The translations under genes and the position numbers were made by a program. From Calycina herbarum (Eukaryota; Ascomycota; Leotiomycetes; Helotiales; Pezizellaceae), in the NCBI GenBank assembly GCA_001414485.1, contig LLEY01000085.1:124001-188000 (forward strand): a stretch of 64,000 nucleotides of DNA. The letters are read 5' to 3'. Shown here piece by piece: positions 46,418 to 58,177 of the stretch (positions are counted from its first letter, which is position 1; every line of letters begins with the position of its first letter). The notes under the pieces are model-generated. The model made no database searches. It had not been told where the DNA came from and worked only from the letters and a program-made list of their open reading frames with translations.

Positions 46418-47066
46418 TCAGTTCTCCTCATCAGCCTCATCCTCGTGAGCCTCAACAGGCTCCTCACGTGCATCGGCAAATTCCTCTTCCTTGATATCTT
46501 CGTCCTCCTTGTCGGCTTCCTTCTTGATTGCCTTGCCTTTGCCCTTGGCCTTGTTAGGAGTCTTAGTAACCTTATATTTGGCATCGGCCTTGAGGGTCTT
46601 TGTCTTGGGGGTTGCCTTGGCCTTAGAAGGAGTCTTTGCCTTGGCAGGAGAGCTGTCATCATCGCCGGCGGCTGCGCCCTTCTTCTTGTTGATGTCACGG
46701 CGGATTTGGTTGTAGCGAACTCTGGCGGTATTGCCGGTGTTGTAGCCAGTATCGGTGGCGACTGCATTCCAGTCAACCTAAAGAACGAAAGTTAGCATAT
46801 TGGTAAAGATGCCAAGGCGTGTTAGGGAAGTGGAAGTGGCTTGCAGAGCAACACTCCCGCTTGTGGTGAACTCGAGCGACGATGGAGCTGGGCACCATGA
46901 AATTATATAAATCAAGAAGCAAGGAAAGAAGGAATATCAGGTCATAGAAAATAGAGTTATCACTTACCGCGGCTGCGATATTGTTGTCCTTCATGTTGGT
47001 AATGATACTGAAGAAGAGTGCAGCCTCCTTAGTGGAAGGGCCACCAGCTGCGGAGTCGCCGGCCAT
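46418..47066 (-). CDS. Small Myb/SANT-like nuclear protein 4 (152 aa)
   Basis: Exons 46,968-47,066 and 46,418-46,777 give 152 residues. Domain about 12-70: STKEAALFFSIITNMKDN, then VDWNAVATDTGYN after the phase-0 intron, then NTARVRYNQIRRDINKKK. The tail has alternating basic SPAKAK/TPSKAK motifs, like an H1-type tail, then sumoylation-type IKKE and IKEE sites and an acidic end (EAHEDEADEEN). A splice acceptor and branch site just upstream of the ATG (TAG at 47,072-47,074) suggest a leader intron as in genes 2 and 3. Closest in layout to gene 5 on the other strand (53,004). Confidence 0.82.
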
Positions 47067-49162
47067 TTTATCTATTATGTATTAGCAGATGAGAAGGTTG
47101 GGGAATTGAAGAGAGAAGAGGGAAGATGATGAAGACGAACCAGAGTTTGTGCGAGGTCACGTAGGGGCTGGGTGGGGGTCAGTTAATGTCGCGATCTCAG
47201 TTTTGGAATTGCGACTTGAGAGCGGGGTACTTACTGTAGAGAGTTGCGCGGGTTCTTGTATTGCAACCTGAAAGGAGATGCAGTACCGATGAGAAAGCGA
47301 CGAAGGTTTGAGAGAAGTGTTAACGTTTCCCGGTGTTGAATTTCTGTTTCGTTGCGAAAAGTTGTTGTTGTGTTGAAGGAAAAGAAAAGAAAAGATCGAG
47401 GGACCCGCGGGGTAAATTTATGGAAGGGAAACCTGCGCAAATGGTTCGAAAATCTTGCCAAAATCACTTCATAGCCCCAGCCACTCCATGACAATATCAA
47501 GCTAGAAACGATAAGGAACCCGGAAAGCTCCATTCTGATTCGTCGAAACGTCTCTATCTGCTCTATCTGTTGCAGGCAACAGCGTCTTATTCCGCGCAGC
47601 TGACGTGATTTGGCAAGTCTAAGAGTTGAATAGCCATCCTGGTTGTTGAGTTACGCGTTTCAATTCCCATCAAGGTGTGGGGAACACTTCAACACTGTGC
47701 ATTCCCCAATGAAATTACCAACTTCAAGTAACTGGAGTCATCGTTTATGTACCACTGAATTGCTGAAAACCCTCTAGACTGCGTTCAAAGTGTTGCTATT
47801 TCCCAAAATATTCCAAGTAAACAAAGCATATGCCTTTTTCGCAAAATGAAAGCAGCCAGAAAGGCAATGAGTGAAAGCGATAAACTTTCAATATTTTGTG
47901 ACTTCTCTTTCACCATTCTTGTTTCTAAAGGTGAGCAGAGAACTTGCAAAAACACCAGGATTGGAAAGTGAATTCTTTCTCCATGTCCTGCTCCCACATC
48001 GGACCGATTCGGGCCGTAAGTATGAAAGAGGTGCGAAAGGGGGCGTAAGCGAGGCGGTCGCCTGATAATCGGACCTGGCCAGACCCGCTCCGACTTTCGA
48101 GCCGAACCTGCAACCTCAAAACACAAAAGCAAACAAACCACTTATCAATCAATTCAGCCCTCCATTGCTCTTGTGGACACAGAATAGTGCAGAAATAATT
48201 CCCTCGCCCAAACATATCTCTCGCAACGATTTGAACCAAGAGTCATCGAATATCTTCGTTTGCCTGCCTCGAGCCTACCCCCTCCACGCCCTCGAACCCC
48301 ACAGCCCCCCTCGAAACGACAATTCTGGCATGGAATACTGGGTGAGAACGGGGGGCAGGAGGAAGGAAGCCTGGTTCATAGCATCATCATGAGAGCACTG
48401 CTTGAGCATCGATCGAAACTCCGCCTTGCCTTTTGGCTCTGCTGGCATTTCTGCAAGACACCGGCATGATGATACGATCCCTATCTCGATTGGCATGGCA
48501 CTCAATTTTCCTCCCGCGGGCGTTTGTGGCAACTTAGTTCATATGCAGCACAACTCTCTGAGCAGCATTTGGATTTGGTGTGCTGTGGCCCCAAGGATGA
48601 TGTATCGTCAGGTGCGCTGTTACATGATTTTTCAGCATCATCATACATCATACTAGGTTCTTCAAATGTACTCTTCCACAAGTGTGGCCACTCACTACAT
48701 GGTGGCTTTTTTTCTGCTTGATCGCCGTCGCGCAACTGTTGGCATGTCGTTTCTTCTTCTATGTAGGTATTTCGGGCAGAGATTTGGTTCTTTTGCACAT
48801 TCCAGGGGGCTTCGTCCGTTATTTTGCAAAACCGGGCAGTGTCCCCTCCTACCCAAATTGTGTAACATGAGTTGGGTGGGGGCCTTTGGAGAGCGCAATC
48901 GCTGTATGTCCTGGGATCATATCTTTTTCTTTCGACCACAACGAGGCTAATCAATTACCCTCTTTCTTTCCCCCTTTTTTATAAGGGGAACTTTGGTGGG
49001 ATATATTGGCAGGCTCAGGTGGGTGGTCTTCCATTATAGGGGCAATCAAAAGTTACGAAGCAAGAAATGTTCTCATCGTGCATCCGATACCTGGTGGGTG
49101 AGGAGAACAGTCGAATTCCATTCTGTTTGTATCGGTATGCACAAGTGGTTAGCACTTCCACG

Positions 49163-49226
49163 TGCCCTTCTCGCTTAACGAGGAGGGCAGGTATTTAAGT
49201 AGAACCGAGTACAGCTTGTACTCGGT
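49163..49226. repeat. Two adjacent hairpin-forming inverted repeats
   Basis: TGCCCTTCTCG/CGAGGAGGGCA (49,163-49,189, 5-base loop, one mismatch) is followed by the perfect ACCGAGTACA/TGTACTCGGT (49,204-49,226, 3-base loop). No gene is nearby. It may be a fragment of a small element or of an RNA gene. Confidence 0.75.
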
Positions 49227-49689
49227 ATGCATCAACGATAGTTACAACGATAATATACTCTTTTTGCATCAAGCTATTGACCACCAAGTCAAACCAACAG
49301 TTTAAATTATTTCCAGATTCTTTTTTTATCAATGCAAACAGCCAATGAGCCCACCTCTACGTCTAGCGATGAATCGTCAGAATTTAGCACATGAGATACG
49401 GTCGCAAAACCTCGATAAAACCACAACCACCGCCAAAAAATCTAGATACTTCGATGGCATGCAGTGATCAATTAGCAAATGCTTAAGCTTCCTGATGTTT
49501 CTGTTGATTTTTGCGATTTTTCTGTGGGGCTTGAGAAGTCTTGCTGTAAGTAGTGGGCATTAAGCGGTACTGGAATCGAGGATTCATCGCTACACGTAGA
49601 GCCCGTATTGACAAGAAATTCGGTCATTGCTCCTCATGCATCTACATTATTTTGTGCGAAACACTCTAGGATAAGTCAAAATATCGTTC

Positions 49690-50030
49690 AAGGGGTCTAA
49701 ACAACCCAAATAATTAAATAACCCCCACAAAGTCACGACGAGTATTCAGTATTGAGTCTAGTTGTTTATTGATGTTGTACTAAGTAACTCAAGTAGTTGA
49801 ATAAATGCCACTAAATTACGGCCATTGATCACTCTAAAGTCCAGCTGTTGTTAATGTCGTACCAAACAAACCAAGTAGTTAGATAAACCACAACAAAGTT
49901 CCCACGATTGCTCAATTGGAAGTCCAGATATGTGTCGATACTGTACTAGACAACCCAAGTAACTGAATAAATCGCACAAAGTTGCGACGAGTATTCAGTC
50001 TGAAGCCCAATTGTTAAGTTATGTTGTCCA
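49690..50030. repeat. Minisatellite, about four copies of an ~85-bp unit
   Basis: The core ACAACCCAAGTAACTGAATAA recurs with variation starting near 49,701, 49,785, 49,866 and 49,950. CGACGAGTATTCAGT is shared by the first and last units. Copies differ at many positions, so the array is not recent. Confidence 0.75.
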
Positions 50031-50315
50031 AGGAATGCCAGGTAATGGAATCAAATCAAGGAAGTTACGGGAACTTGTCACCTGGATTCAGGCTCGTAAC
50101 TTCCTGGAAACATGAAAATGACTAACAGTTTTAATTTTTCTACTTGACTCAAAGAATTAGTGATTGTTGGACATTGGCTGGCGAAATGAAAAAAAAAAGA
50201 TGGGGCGCATACCCACAACTCCAATTCCAAGTTCCCTCATAACCTCCTTCCCAGCCTTCACCTATCTGCACAATTTCAGCCCTCTGATAACGAGCTCCTG
50301 AAAATGGATCAAAAC

Positions 50316-51234
50316 TCACAATTTTTCCTCTCTCTCAAGTTGAGCTTTGTAAGCTTCGGCCTCTGCTATGGCCTCGGCTTCTTCAGCCTCATGGAGAGCC
50401 TCTAGCTCTTCGACCGTAATTGGAAATTCCGGTGTTGGGCTCAGAGCTTCAGTGCCTGGCTCACAGTCGGGCAGCGAGAAATATTCGCTGCCCTCTTTCA
50501 ACTAGCTTCCATGAATCCCGCAATTCTCCGTCTCGCATACCTTGCTTTTCAACTCGCCGACCCCAACCACATCGAAGCCTACGACGTGCGTACCGATCGT
50601 ATAAAAAACGTCACTGGCGAATTCGCTGCTTAGAGTAATGAGCTCCGCAAAGAGGTCAGATTTCCCCGCCATGTTCCATGACAAAACCTGTGTCACCATG
50701 TAGTCTATTATGACATTCCCCAGAGCATTTGTCTGCTCAGCACGTTTCTCATAAATGAACACAATCTCTGCGGACAAGGGCTCCCACTCTTCTCTGTTAC
50801 CCAAGTGTCGATTTCTATATCCGCTGACACACTTTTCTGCCAGCTTCTCGTACCCAAACTCTTGGGCCAAAAGGTGCATATAGCACCACTCGGAGATGTA
50901 GTTGTGTGGATCATAAGCGGCGGGCTCAACGCAGTCAATTTTATTCGTTCTAATCCACTCGAAGAGGTGGAGGAAGAGGTTCGGGTAGTCTGTCGAGATT
51001 TGTGTAGTGTCCTCGTCATCGTGGGAGGGGCGCGAGTGTTTTCTGAAAATATTCGTTTCTCCCTCGCTTAATGGGACGTTCTCCCCCTTGCATCAAATGT
51101 ACGAAGTTAGTCTTTATTCGCACAAGACCAAGATGCGATCGAACAAAATGCACAAAGTGCTCATAACAAATAGATGCAACGGAGAAGCTACTTGCCTGTA
51201 CAATTTCCACTCCGTTGTCGAGTGAGAACTTCAT
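50316..51234 (-). CDS. BTB/POZ-like protein with Glu/Ala-rich tail (256 aa)
   Basis: Exons 51,196-51,234, 50,541-51,086 and 50,316-50,501 give 256 residues. The first intron (109 bp) uses the rare donor GC in the standard context AG|GCAAGT. The second would be only 39 bp (GTATGC...CTAG) and removes an in-frame TAG. The protein keeps the second half of a BTB fold (TDYPNLFLHLFEWIRTNKID) and the following helices (YMHLLAQEFGYEKLAEKC, FIYEKRAEQ), but the start of the BTB domain is short. The tail ends in an Ala/Glu helix. BTB proteins of this kind form dimers or link substrates to cullin-3 ligases. It sits among the Myb-like genes. The 3' exon is the weakest part. Confidence 0.6.
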
Positions 51235-53003
51235 CTTGCTGCTTGCTCCTTGCTGCTTCGGCTCTTTGAACTGCTGGGGACTTCAATGGATTTCGAGACG
51301 TTTCCAATATTTTGCAAAACAGAAGACAGTCAGTTGTGTTGACATGTAGAAGACTCAGTCGGGAGAGTAGTGGTATCGAGTGGCATCGATCGAGAGGGGG
51401 TGGTCCGGCTCGTCCTTGAGAATGACACCCACACCCGTGGCTCATGCACATTGATACTTTCTCTTGCACATGCCTGAAGAACTTGACCCTTTTCAGAATT
51501 AAACCCTTGGCCTTTGGAGTCTAAAATGTCACATTGCCTTCTCAGTGGACGTCAACAAAGCTAAGATAGGTACATAGTCAGATATACCTTTGCATATATT
51601 ATAAGCAAGTTGTTTCCCGAGTCTCATTTCCTAATATATATTAACAGCTTAAACTTAAGCTAGATAAGATTAGCAAGTCAAACTCAAAGAAGGCATCAGC
51701 CTGGCTGAAGAAATTCAAAAAATCGCATTTGCGATGGGACAGCGGACTTGGCTTGGCTTTGCGATCGTGAGCTGTGATTCGCGAATTCTCTGTTCGCTTC
51801 CCATAGGCCACGGATCTCACGGATCCTTCCCCATTCCTCCCCGGTGAGCACCATGCAGAATCTCTAGTCTTTCTTTCTTCCTGTGGTGCAAGCTTGAAGC
51901 TTCGAACTTAGGTGAGAACTCCAGTTGAGAGCTACTCGCTTGCATTGTTTACATCTACATACACTACTTAATCCGTTATCCAAAAGCTATGAAAGCGAGG
52001 AACAAATTTACAGCAACAAATCCAGATTGAATTATATGCGATCGATCACCTTTCAGTGTTTGAGTACTAAATGACGCTACCTTAGCATATATCTGCAAGA
52101 AGGCGTCGCCCTCGGCAAGTTGCTTTAGGGAACAGAAAGACTTCTTCTCTTATCTGACCCTGGTATTCCGGGTAAATGCATCGGAGCTGAAGAATGACAC
52201 AAGAAAAGCCATTAGGGAGCATGCATTCTTCAATTGCTGCAGCATGGGAAAGCCAGTGTATGTTCTCGTTCTCAAATGTTGTTTGCTTACAGCCAAAACA
52301 ACCCCTAGTAAGGCGGGGGAACAAGGATTCGCCAAAAGGAATATGGAACTTTATCGCAACTCTCCAGAACGCCATCATGAAGTTGCCAGCGGTAGCAAGC
52401 AACCATGCACAGCGGGAAGCAATACACTTTCAGATTCTTGCATCCTTCCAATGGGTATTCCAGTGAGGGGTTATGCAGGAGTTTTTCGAATTTTGCCGAG
52501 AGCAAACGGGAACAGAGGTGGTGACTCTAAATCCACGGGCGCCACACAATCATCGTTAGTTTCGGTGGTCAAGAACGTCCGATCTTGAAAGGTAAGGCGC
52601 GCTTGGAGAATTTCGAGGTGAGAACCGTTTTCCTCGTTGTCCTCTGGCGTTGCCCCACTTTTACGAGGAACGGCCTGGGCCGTTCCTCCACGGCTCTTTC
52701 CCTTTATTTTGTTCGCACCTCTCAACGCCTTGACAAGCTACAAAACTCTTGACCAACGTTGGCAACAACAAACAGTTTTCGTTGATCCCAACTTGTCGCC
52801 TTTCAACGCCTTGACTTGACACCCAACAAACCTCTGGACCAAGACCAACAACTTCAAGTACTCTCACACAACCTCATATCCAATTCACCTCCCTCGTTCC
52901 GGGATTCTCAGCTCACGCACACAGGTATCTCGTATGACTTCCTATCCTTGCAAATATTTCCCAAATTCACTCACCTTTGTCAACAGGAACCATCCTACCC
53001 AGC
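51235..53003. other. Divergent intergenic region, BTB-like gene / Myb-like gene 5
   Basis: Two genes are transcribed outward from this 1.8-kb region. A leader intron for gene 5 is likely (GTATCT at about 52,924 to CAACAG at 52,986). No other gene is supported. Confidence 0.5.
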
Positions 53004-53513
53004 ATGGCAGATCGTGACGCCCAATTCTTCTTCGTTATTCTCTCGAGTATGAAGAACAAGCCCGATGTACGTTATTGACCGGCCCAAACCCTCTCTTCCC
53101 TTACCAAAGGTGAGTACTGACGTTCAATTTAGGTCGACTGGGCTGCGGTCGCAACCAAGGCAGGTCTCAAGAATGCCAAGACTGCTGCCACTCGTTACGG
53201 CCAGATCAAGAAGAAGATCGAGGAGAAACAAGTCAAGGGGGACAGAGGAATTGACCAACCACCACCACGGGAGAAGAAGGAAAAGAAAGAGAAGAAAGCG
53301 ACATCACCACGCAAACGCAAATCCGCCGTGAACGTTGAGGAAAAGGCCGAAAATGCCGAGGAGGAGAATGGAGATGAGAACGAAGACGAAGAGGTCGGCA
53401 AACCTTCTCCTAAGAAACCAAAGTTCGGGAGTTTCGAAAACTTCGAGGATGCCAAAGAGGAGTTCGATGCTGGAGATGACTTCGATGATACACTCGACTA
53501 CGAGGACGTCTGA
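53004..53513 (+). CDS. Small Myb/SANT-like nuclear protein 5 (147 aa)
   Basis: Exons 53,004-53,066 and 53,133-53,513 give 147 residues. The start is MADRDAQFFFVILSSMKN. The 66-bp phase-0 intron falls directly before VDWAAVATKAGLK, and the third helix is AKTAATRYGQIKKKIEEK. This is the cleanest example of the family: a 50-residue helix-turn-helix. A Lys-rich basic segment follows (EKKEKKEKKATSPRKRK, probable nuclear localisation), then an acidic tail with two Phe/Asp motifs (DAKEEFDAGDDFDD). Probably a small DNA- or chromatin-binding protein. It is on the opposite strand to genes 1-4, so the cluster includes inverted copies. Confidence 0.83.
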
Positions 53514-54703
53514 TTTGGAATTTGTTACTCTTACCATGCTTCTTAAGGAAAAGGGACTTGAGAGAATTTGCGCGCGGGATTCAGTGATTTTTCATCGCTG
53601 GATTTGCTTCGGAAAGGGTTGCGATTTAACAGTGGTGTGGCGCAATTCTCCTGTATTTGCTTCGGAGAGGATTGCGATGATTTTAAAAGTGGTTTGCCGC
53701 AATTTACATTGGGAAATTCTCAAGCCAAGAGCTACGCTTTGTCTTCTTTGGGTTGGAGATTTCTAACTGGTCAAAGATCCAACGCAGCGACCATATTTGC
53801 GAAATGCTTTACTAAATTGATTTTCCATTCTCTCACTGCCTTTGAAATAACTTTGTGATCGAAATACTCTTTACCTTTCCCCTAGACTCAGTACGTTGGA
53901 CAATATCTCTATCCGCTCTTAATTTTGGGCATGGTTCATTACCCACGATAGATGATATAAGCTAAGTATTCTTGTTATTCCGACTTTATAACCTAAACAT
54001 TTGGGACAATTGAACTTCATTGTTCTAAACACCTGGATTAATCTTCGAGATTGTCCCAATTATTTATATTTGATTAATCTAGAGAGTTGGAAGACCGTGT
54101 ACGGTGTAGGCAGGTACGAAACGGAAGTACTTACTACCGCTTTTACAGTCCATTTCGTGATCATCATCCAATGTAATGCGCTGGAATACTGCAGCAATTA
54201 TTCAACACCCGCTGCTGACTTTTACCACGATTGTACGAAAATATTGTTCGAGAAGATCTAAAACAATACTTTCTATTTGCAATTGTGCGAGATCTACTTG
54301 AGTAATGAGAAATTGCCTGTTCGTGGTTCACTTCTCTTATCATGTGATCCCACTCCTTCCATATGAGAGGCAGAGTCGCAGAAAGTCCATACACTATCTC
54401 ACAGAATTCAAACATAATTGATTTGAAGTAGATTAATTTCATCTACGAAGGCATTATTGTACAACTTTCAGAAAGAAATCCTTGCGATGAAACTCATGAA
54501 AACTTGTGCTGCTTTTCCCGTACCATATGTGTGACTCAGTCAGTGACTTCCGCAGTATATCGAAGCCGAGCCGACCGAGTAAAGTGTGCAAAGAAAGAAA
54601 GAAAATCATCATGTCGTAACCTAATACCGCCCGATCAAGCCTCCTTGGTCACCTTTCAGTCTCACGGGACAAGAAGGAACCACAGGCTGCGAGTTCCGAA
54701 TAT
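53514..54703. other. Convergent intergenic region
   Basis: 3' sides of Myb-like genes 5 and 6. No gene, RNA or repeat recognised. Confidence 0.5.
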
Positions 54704-55581
54704 TCAATAATCCTGAGTGTAAAGGCTGCGATAGACGGCGTTAGCTTCGCTCGTGCTGAATTCGTCAATTGGAAGGGTGAAGTACTTACTCGTCGTTCAC
54801 CAAGTCGATAACCCCTTGAGAAAATGTAAAATCACCGTTTCCATCCTCGGCCATCTCATTCTTCTCCTCGACCTTGAAAACTGGTGCACGTTCGTTCATT
54901 CTCTCTTTCTTGACCTTTGCCTTCTTTGATGGCGACTCGTCGTTGAACTGTTCATCGTCGTCTTCACCTCTAGATTGAGCCTGGGATTGGGAGTTGGCCG
55001 GGGTGCTTTTGGCCGAGGGTGCCTTGCGCTTGTTGGGAGTGTTGGGGGTTGCTGCTAAGCCTCTTTCCTTGCGGGGTGCATTGCTTCCTCGGCGGATCTT
55101 TTGGAAATGCTGTCTAGTTGGACATTAGTGAAATTCATGTGACGATGGACGAAATTGAAGTCGGTGGCAATTGCGGAAGAGACGAGGATGAAGATAGAAG
55201 TGGTGGTGGGTGCATTGCATGAGAGTAAGATAGAAGCAGAAGGGGAAGAGATGATCGGGAAAATATCTTTGCGATCAAGGATATAGGAAGTAGATGGTGA
55301 AAGTTCTTAGCGTGCTCTACTCTCTCTCCAAAGATGAAGCAAGTGTGGAAGAGCATCAGAAGAACTTCACCATCAAAATTTCCTCCTCATTATTGAAAGA
55401 TAACACAACTGGAAAATATTCAGACTTACCGGCAAGCTTCTTGTGTGAATGTGTAACCAGCCTCTACCATCTTCTCTGCAATGTCCTTCCAGATGATGCT
55501 GTCGAGTTTGCGGCCGGCGATGATGGTGAGCAACAAGTCCTTGTCGGACTCGTGGTTCCAGATGGACGCGCGTGGAGCCAT
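54704..55581 (-). CDS. Myb/SANT-domain protein 6 (165 aa)
   Basis: Exons 55,430-55,581, 54,790-55,113 and 54,704-54,725 give 165 residues. Residues 5-60 are the most canonical Myb/SANT repeat of the set: SIWNHESDKDLLLTII, IIWKDIAEKM, FTQEACRQHFQKIRR. Its intron lies in the third helix rather than before the second, so it is a more distant member. The tail has a basic NKRKAPSAKS stretch, SPSKKAKVKKE, a sumoylation-type FKVEEK and an acidic end. The last exon is 22 nt and depends on the acceptor CGCAG at 54,726-54,730. Probable nuclear DNA-binding protein. Confidence 0.78.
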
Positions 55582-57330
55582 TGCGGATATTGGTTCTGTA
55601 TTTCCGCTAGAAGGATAGCGTGGGATGTGAACCAAGGAGAGAACTGTGTCTTGTATATTGTGATCGTGTTTGATTGAGAATGAGTTCAGGGTGGAGAGAA
55701 GAAGATGCGCGGCAACGTAACGGGTATCTTAGGCGCGAGCTACGGTCACCCTTTTGGCTCTTGACTTTGGAAGGCACGACCTGGCGAGGCCTTGAAAGGA
55801 AAAGTGAATTCCAGCCACGAAACTCGCTTAACTTGACAACTTCAGCAGCGCACCTCAATCCAAGGAACAAAAAACGAATCCACAGGTGTATGATGGAATA
55901 TGCAAGATTTCAGAATTGTAAGGATAGTGGCAAGATGAAGATACTATTTCTTTTTCACGTCTCTGGGTTGCGACATAAAATACCTCACCTTGTATCACCT
56001 TTCCGTTCACTCACTTTTCGTTTCCACCCGCAAAATTCATAGGGAAGAAGGAAGCTTTTGTGAATAATCCTAGACCGCCACTTCAAGATCTACCTTCTCC
56101 ATATCTCCCAGGTGCTTCCCACAAAGCCTCACCATCGCTTATCAATTTGGCACTTGAAAGGGGGGTAACGGTCCGACGTTGCCACCAGCAACAGCCTATC
56201 AACAACCCCATATTCATTATCCGAGTGCATTGGGGCTTCGTGTTGAGTCACTGGTACATGACGCCCTGCATAATTTGGTCGCATTCCCATTTTCGTTGGC
56301 CAGAGTATTTGTTTTTGGTTCGGATCCCAGCCTCCTCAATTTCGTGATTCGCTGATGCAAGATCCCTGTCATTCTGCCCATGTACCTGCATGAGCTGTTG
56401 TCCTCCACCACTGAGTCAAACGGGTAGCCCCTCACCCACCTCCACGGATTTTGATATCTTTTTCCCGAGATCGTGGTGTTGTGAGTGGCTCGCGTGGACC
56501 AAAGAGAGTCTGCCCCGCTATCAGCTTGCTGCAAGCACTTAACGCGCTACGCGACCAAGGATTCTCTGAAATGATGCTGCAGCCACGGTGTCGCGCCATC
56601 ACTTGATCATCCAAAATGGCTGCATTGATCCCCCAGGCAACAAGGAGGACGTCATGTCGTACCATGTTTGGAAGGACGGCAATTGGGTCCAAGCAAGAAA
56701 GCCTTCTTTTTGCAGGAAGACTCCATCCAACAATTGTCTAGAAATGACTATCCCCATATCCAGACGCCCCTGGCATGCATGGACTCCAATCACCTTGAAT
56801 CATGATCTAAAACTCTATGTATGTTCCACAAAGCAATGAAATATCAAGCCGCTGTCCCACAGAGAAAGGAAGGCTTTGTGCCCCCCAAAGAGAAATAAGA
56901 GAGAGCCAACTGATCACTTCTGCACGCTCCCACAGCCATGCTAAAAGCAAGAGTCGTTCAGTAAAGAGCTTACTTCTACTTGCTCTTCCTCACTCTTCCT
57001 CACATCTATTTCAATACCACTTCACACCGCCTATTCAGAATTCAGCAGAAATCGTTGAATTTGAACTCAGGAGAAGATTCAAGAGACTTCTTGCTATTCG
57101 TGATTTGGTGAGGCTACTGAACGTGTTCTCGTTGCCAATCACATTTTCCAGAAGTTTGGAGAAATACCCGAATGAGTCGAATTGACCCCCTTTTCCACTG
57201 AGGCTCTGGAATTCCTCTGGTCACGCGTACCAATTGAGAACCCATTTAAATACTCGAGGAACCCTTCTTCAAACCTCCTCCAAGACCAAGGAAATCAGTC
57301 AAACTGGCGAGCCTCAGCAAAGCCCAAAAA
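55582..57330. other. Divergent intergenic region, Myb-like genes 6 / 7
   Basis: 1.75 kb containing both promoters. Open frames on both strands at 56,060-56,840 look spurious. Confidence 0.5.
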
Positions 57331-58177
57331 ATGCCGAACGAAACGGCCATCAATCGGTTGCTCTACGCAATATTGAGCCAGAAGTGTCTGAAAGATGTAG
57401 GTCTTGATTTTTCGACTTTCCAGTTCAATATCTCATTAGATTTCATGTCCGGTGTTCTTTCAGTCAAGAACAAACCTAGGTCTTGACTAACTTGTTGTGA
57501 AGATCGACTGGAATAAAGTCGCCAACGACCCGGTCCTCAAAAAAGAAATCACCAATGGCCATGCTGCCCGAATGCGCTACTCGCGCTTCAAAAAGCAAAT
57601 GGAAGGGGGCACGTCAGGCGTTTCCCGCAAACCCCGCAATCCAACTTCGCCACGAAAAAGCAAAACCAAGAAAAACGGAAAACCCGAGCAAAATGCAAAG
57701 CCGCCCACTCCCGGATACTTGGAGGAAGAGAACGTCAAAGCAGATCGGGCCGAGAATGAAGGATATCCAGCAGAGGGATCGATGGGTATGGGAGGTGCCA
57801 GAGTGATCAAACGTGAGCCAGGCGAGCGGGAAACCAAATACATGCCTGGAACACCATTTACGCCACAATCCCAGAATTCGACACCGAGTCCTGGTACGAG
57901 CCAACACGATTTTGGGTACATGGGGAGTGAGTTTGGTGAAATTGACCATATGGATAACATAGCCACCAGCTTTGGCGGGTATGGGGGTGATGAATTTTAC
58001 CCACATATGATAGGGCAGGATAATTTTGGTTCAGGTATGGGTATTCCGATGAATGACCATTACGATGATGAGATGTGGCAACATCAGGAAGTGGCTGAGA
58101 GGCGAATGGTTGATGAGGATGGAGTGCCTGTGAAAACTGAGGAAAGATGGGATGTAGCATATGGACATCGCACCTGA
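57331..58177 (+). CDS. Small Myb/SANT-like nuclear protein 7 (246 aa)
   Basis: Exons 57,331-57,396 and 57,503-58,177 give 246 residues. The start is MPNETAINRLLYAILSQK. The 106-bp phase-0 intron sits before IDWNKVANDPVLK, and the third helix is HAARMRYSRFKKQME. A basic patch (SPRKSKTKKNGK) and a sumoylation-type VIKREPGE follow. The C-terminal 110 residues are Gly/Met/Asp/Tyr-rich and contain TPFTPQSQNSTPSPGTSQ, a possible proline-directed phosphorylation region. Long tails of this type occur in members 1 and 7 only, which suggests two subgroups: short basic-acidic tails and long Phe/Tyr/Asp tails. Confidence 0.82.

Larger units (their letters stand above)
47067..50315. other. Gene-poor stretch with hairpins and an 85-bp minisatellite
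   Basis: No supported gene in 3.2 kb. It holds the leader of Myb-like gene 4, a pair of strong inverted repeats at 49,163-49,226 and a minisatellite at 49,690-50,030. Confidence 0.5.

Noticed and set aside
47785..48141. 118-codon minus-strand frame
   Set aside because: No start context, no motif, and overlaps equally long frames in other phases.
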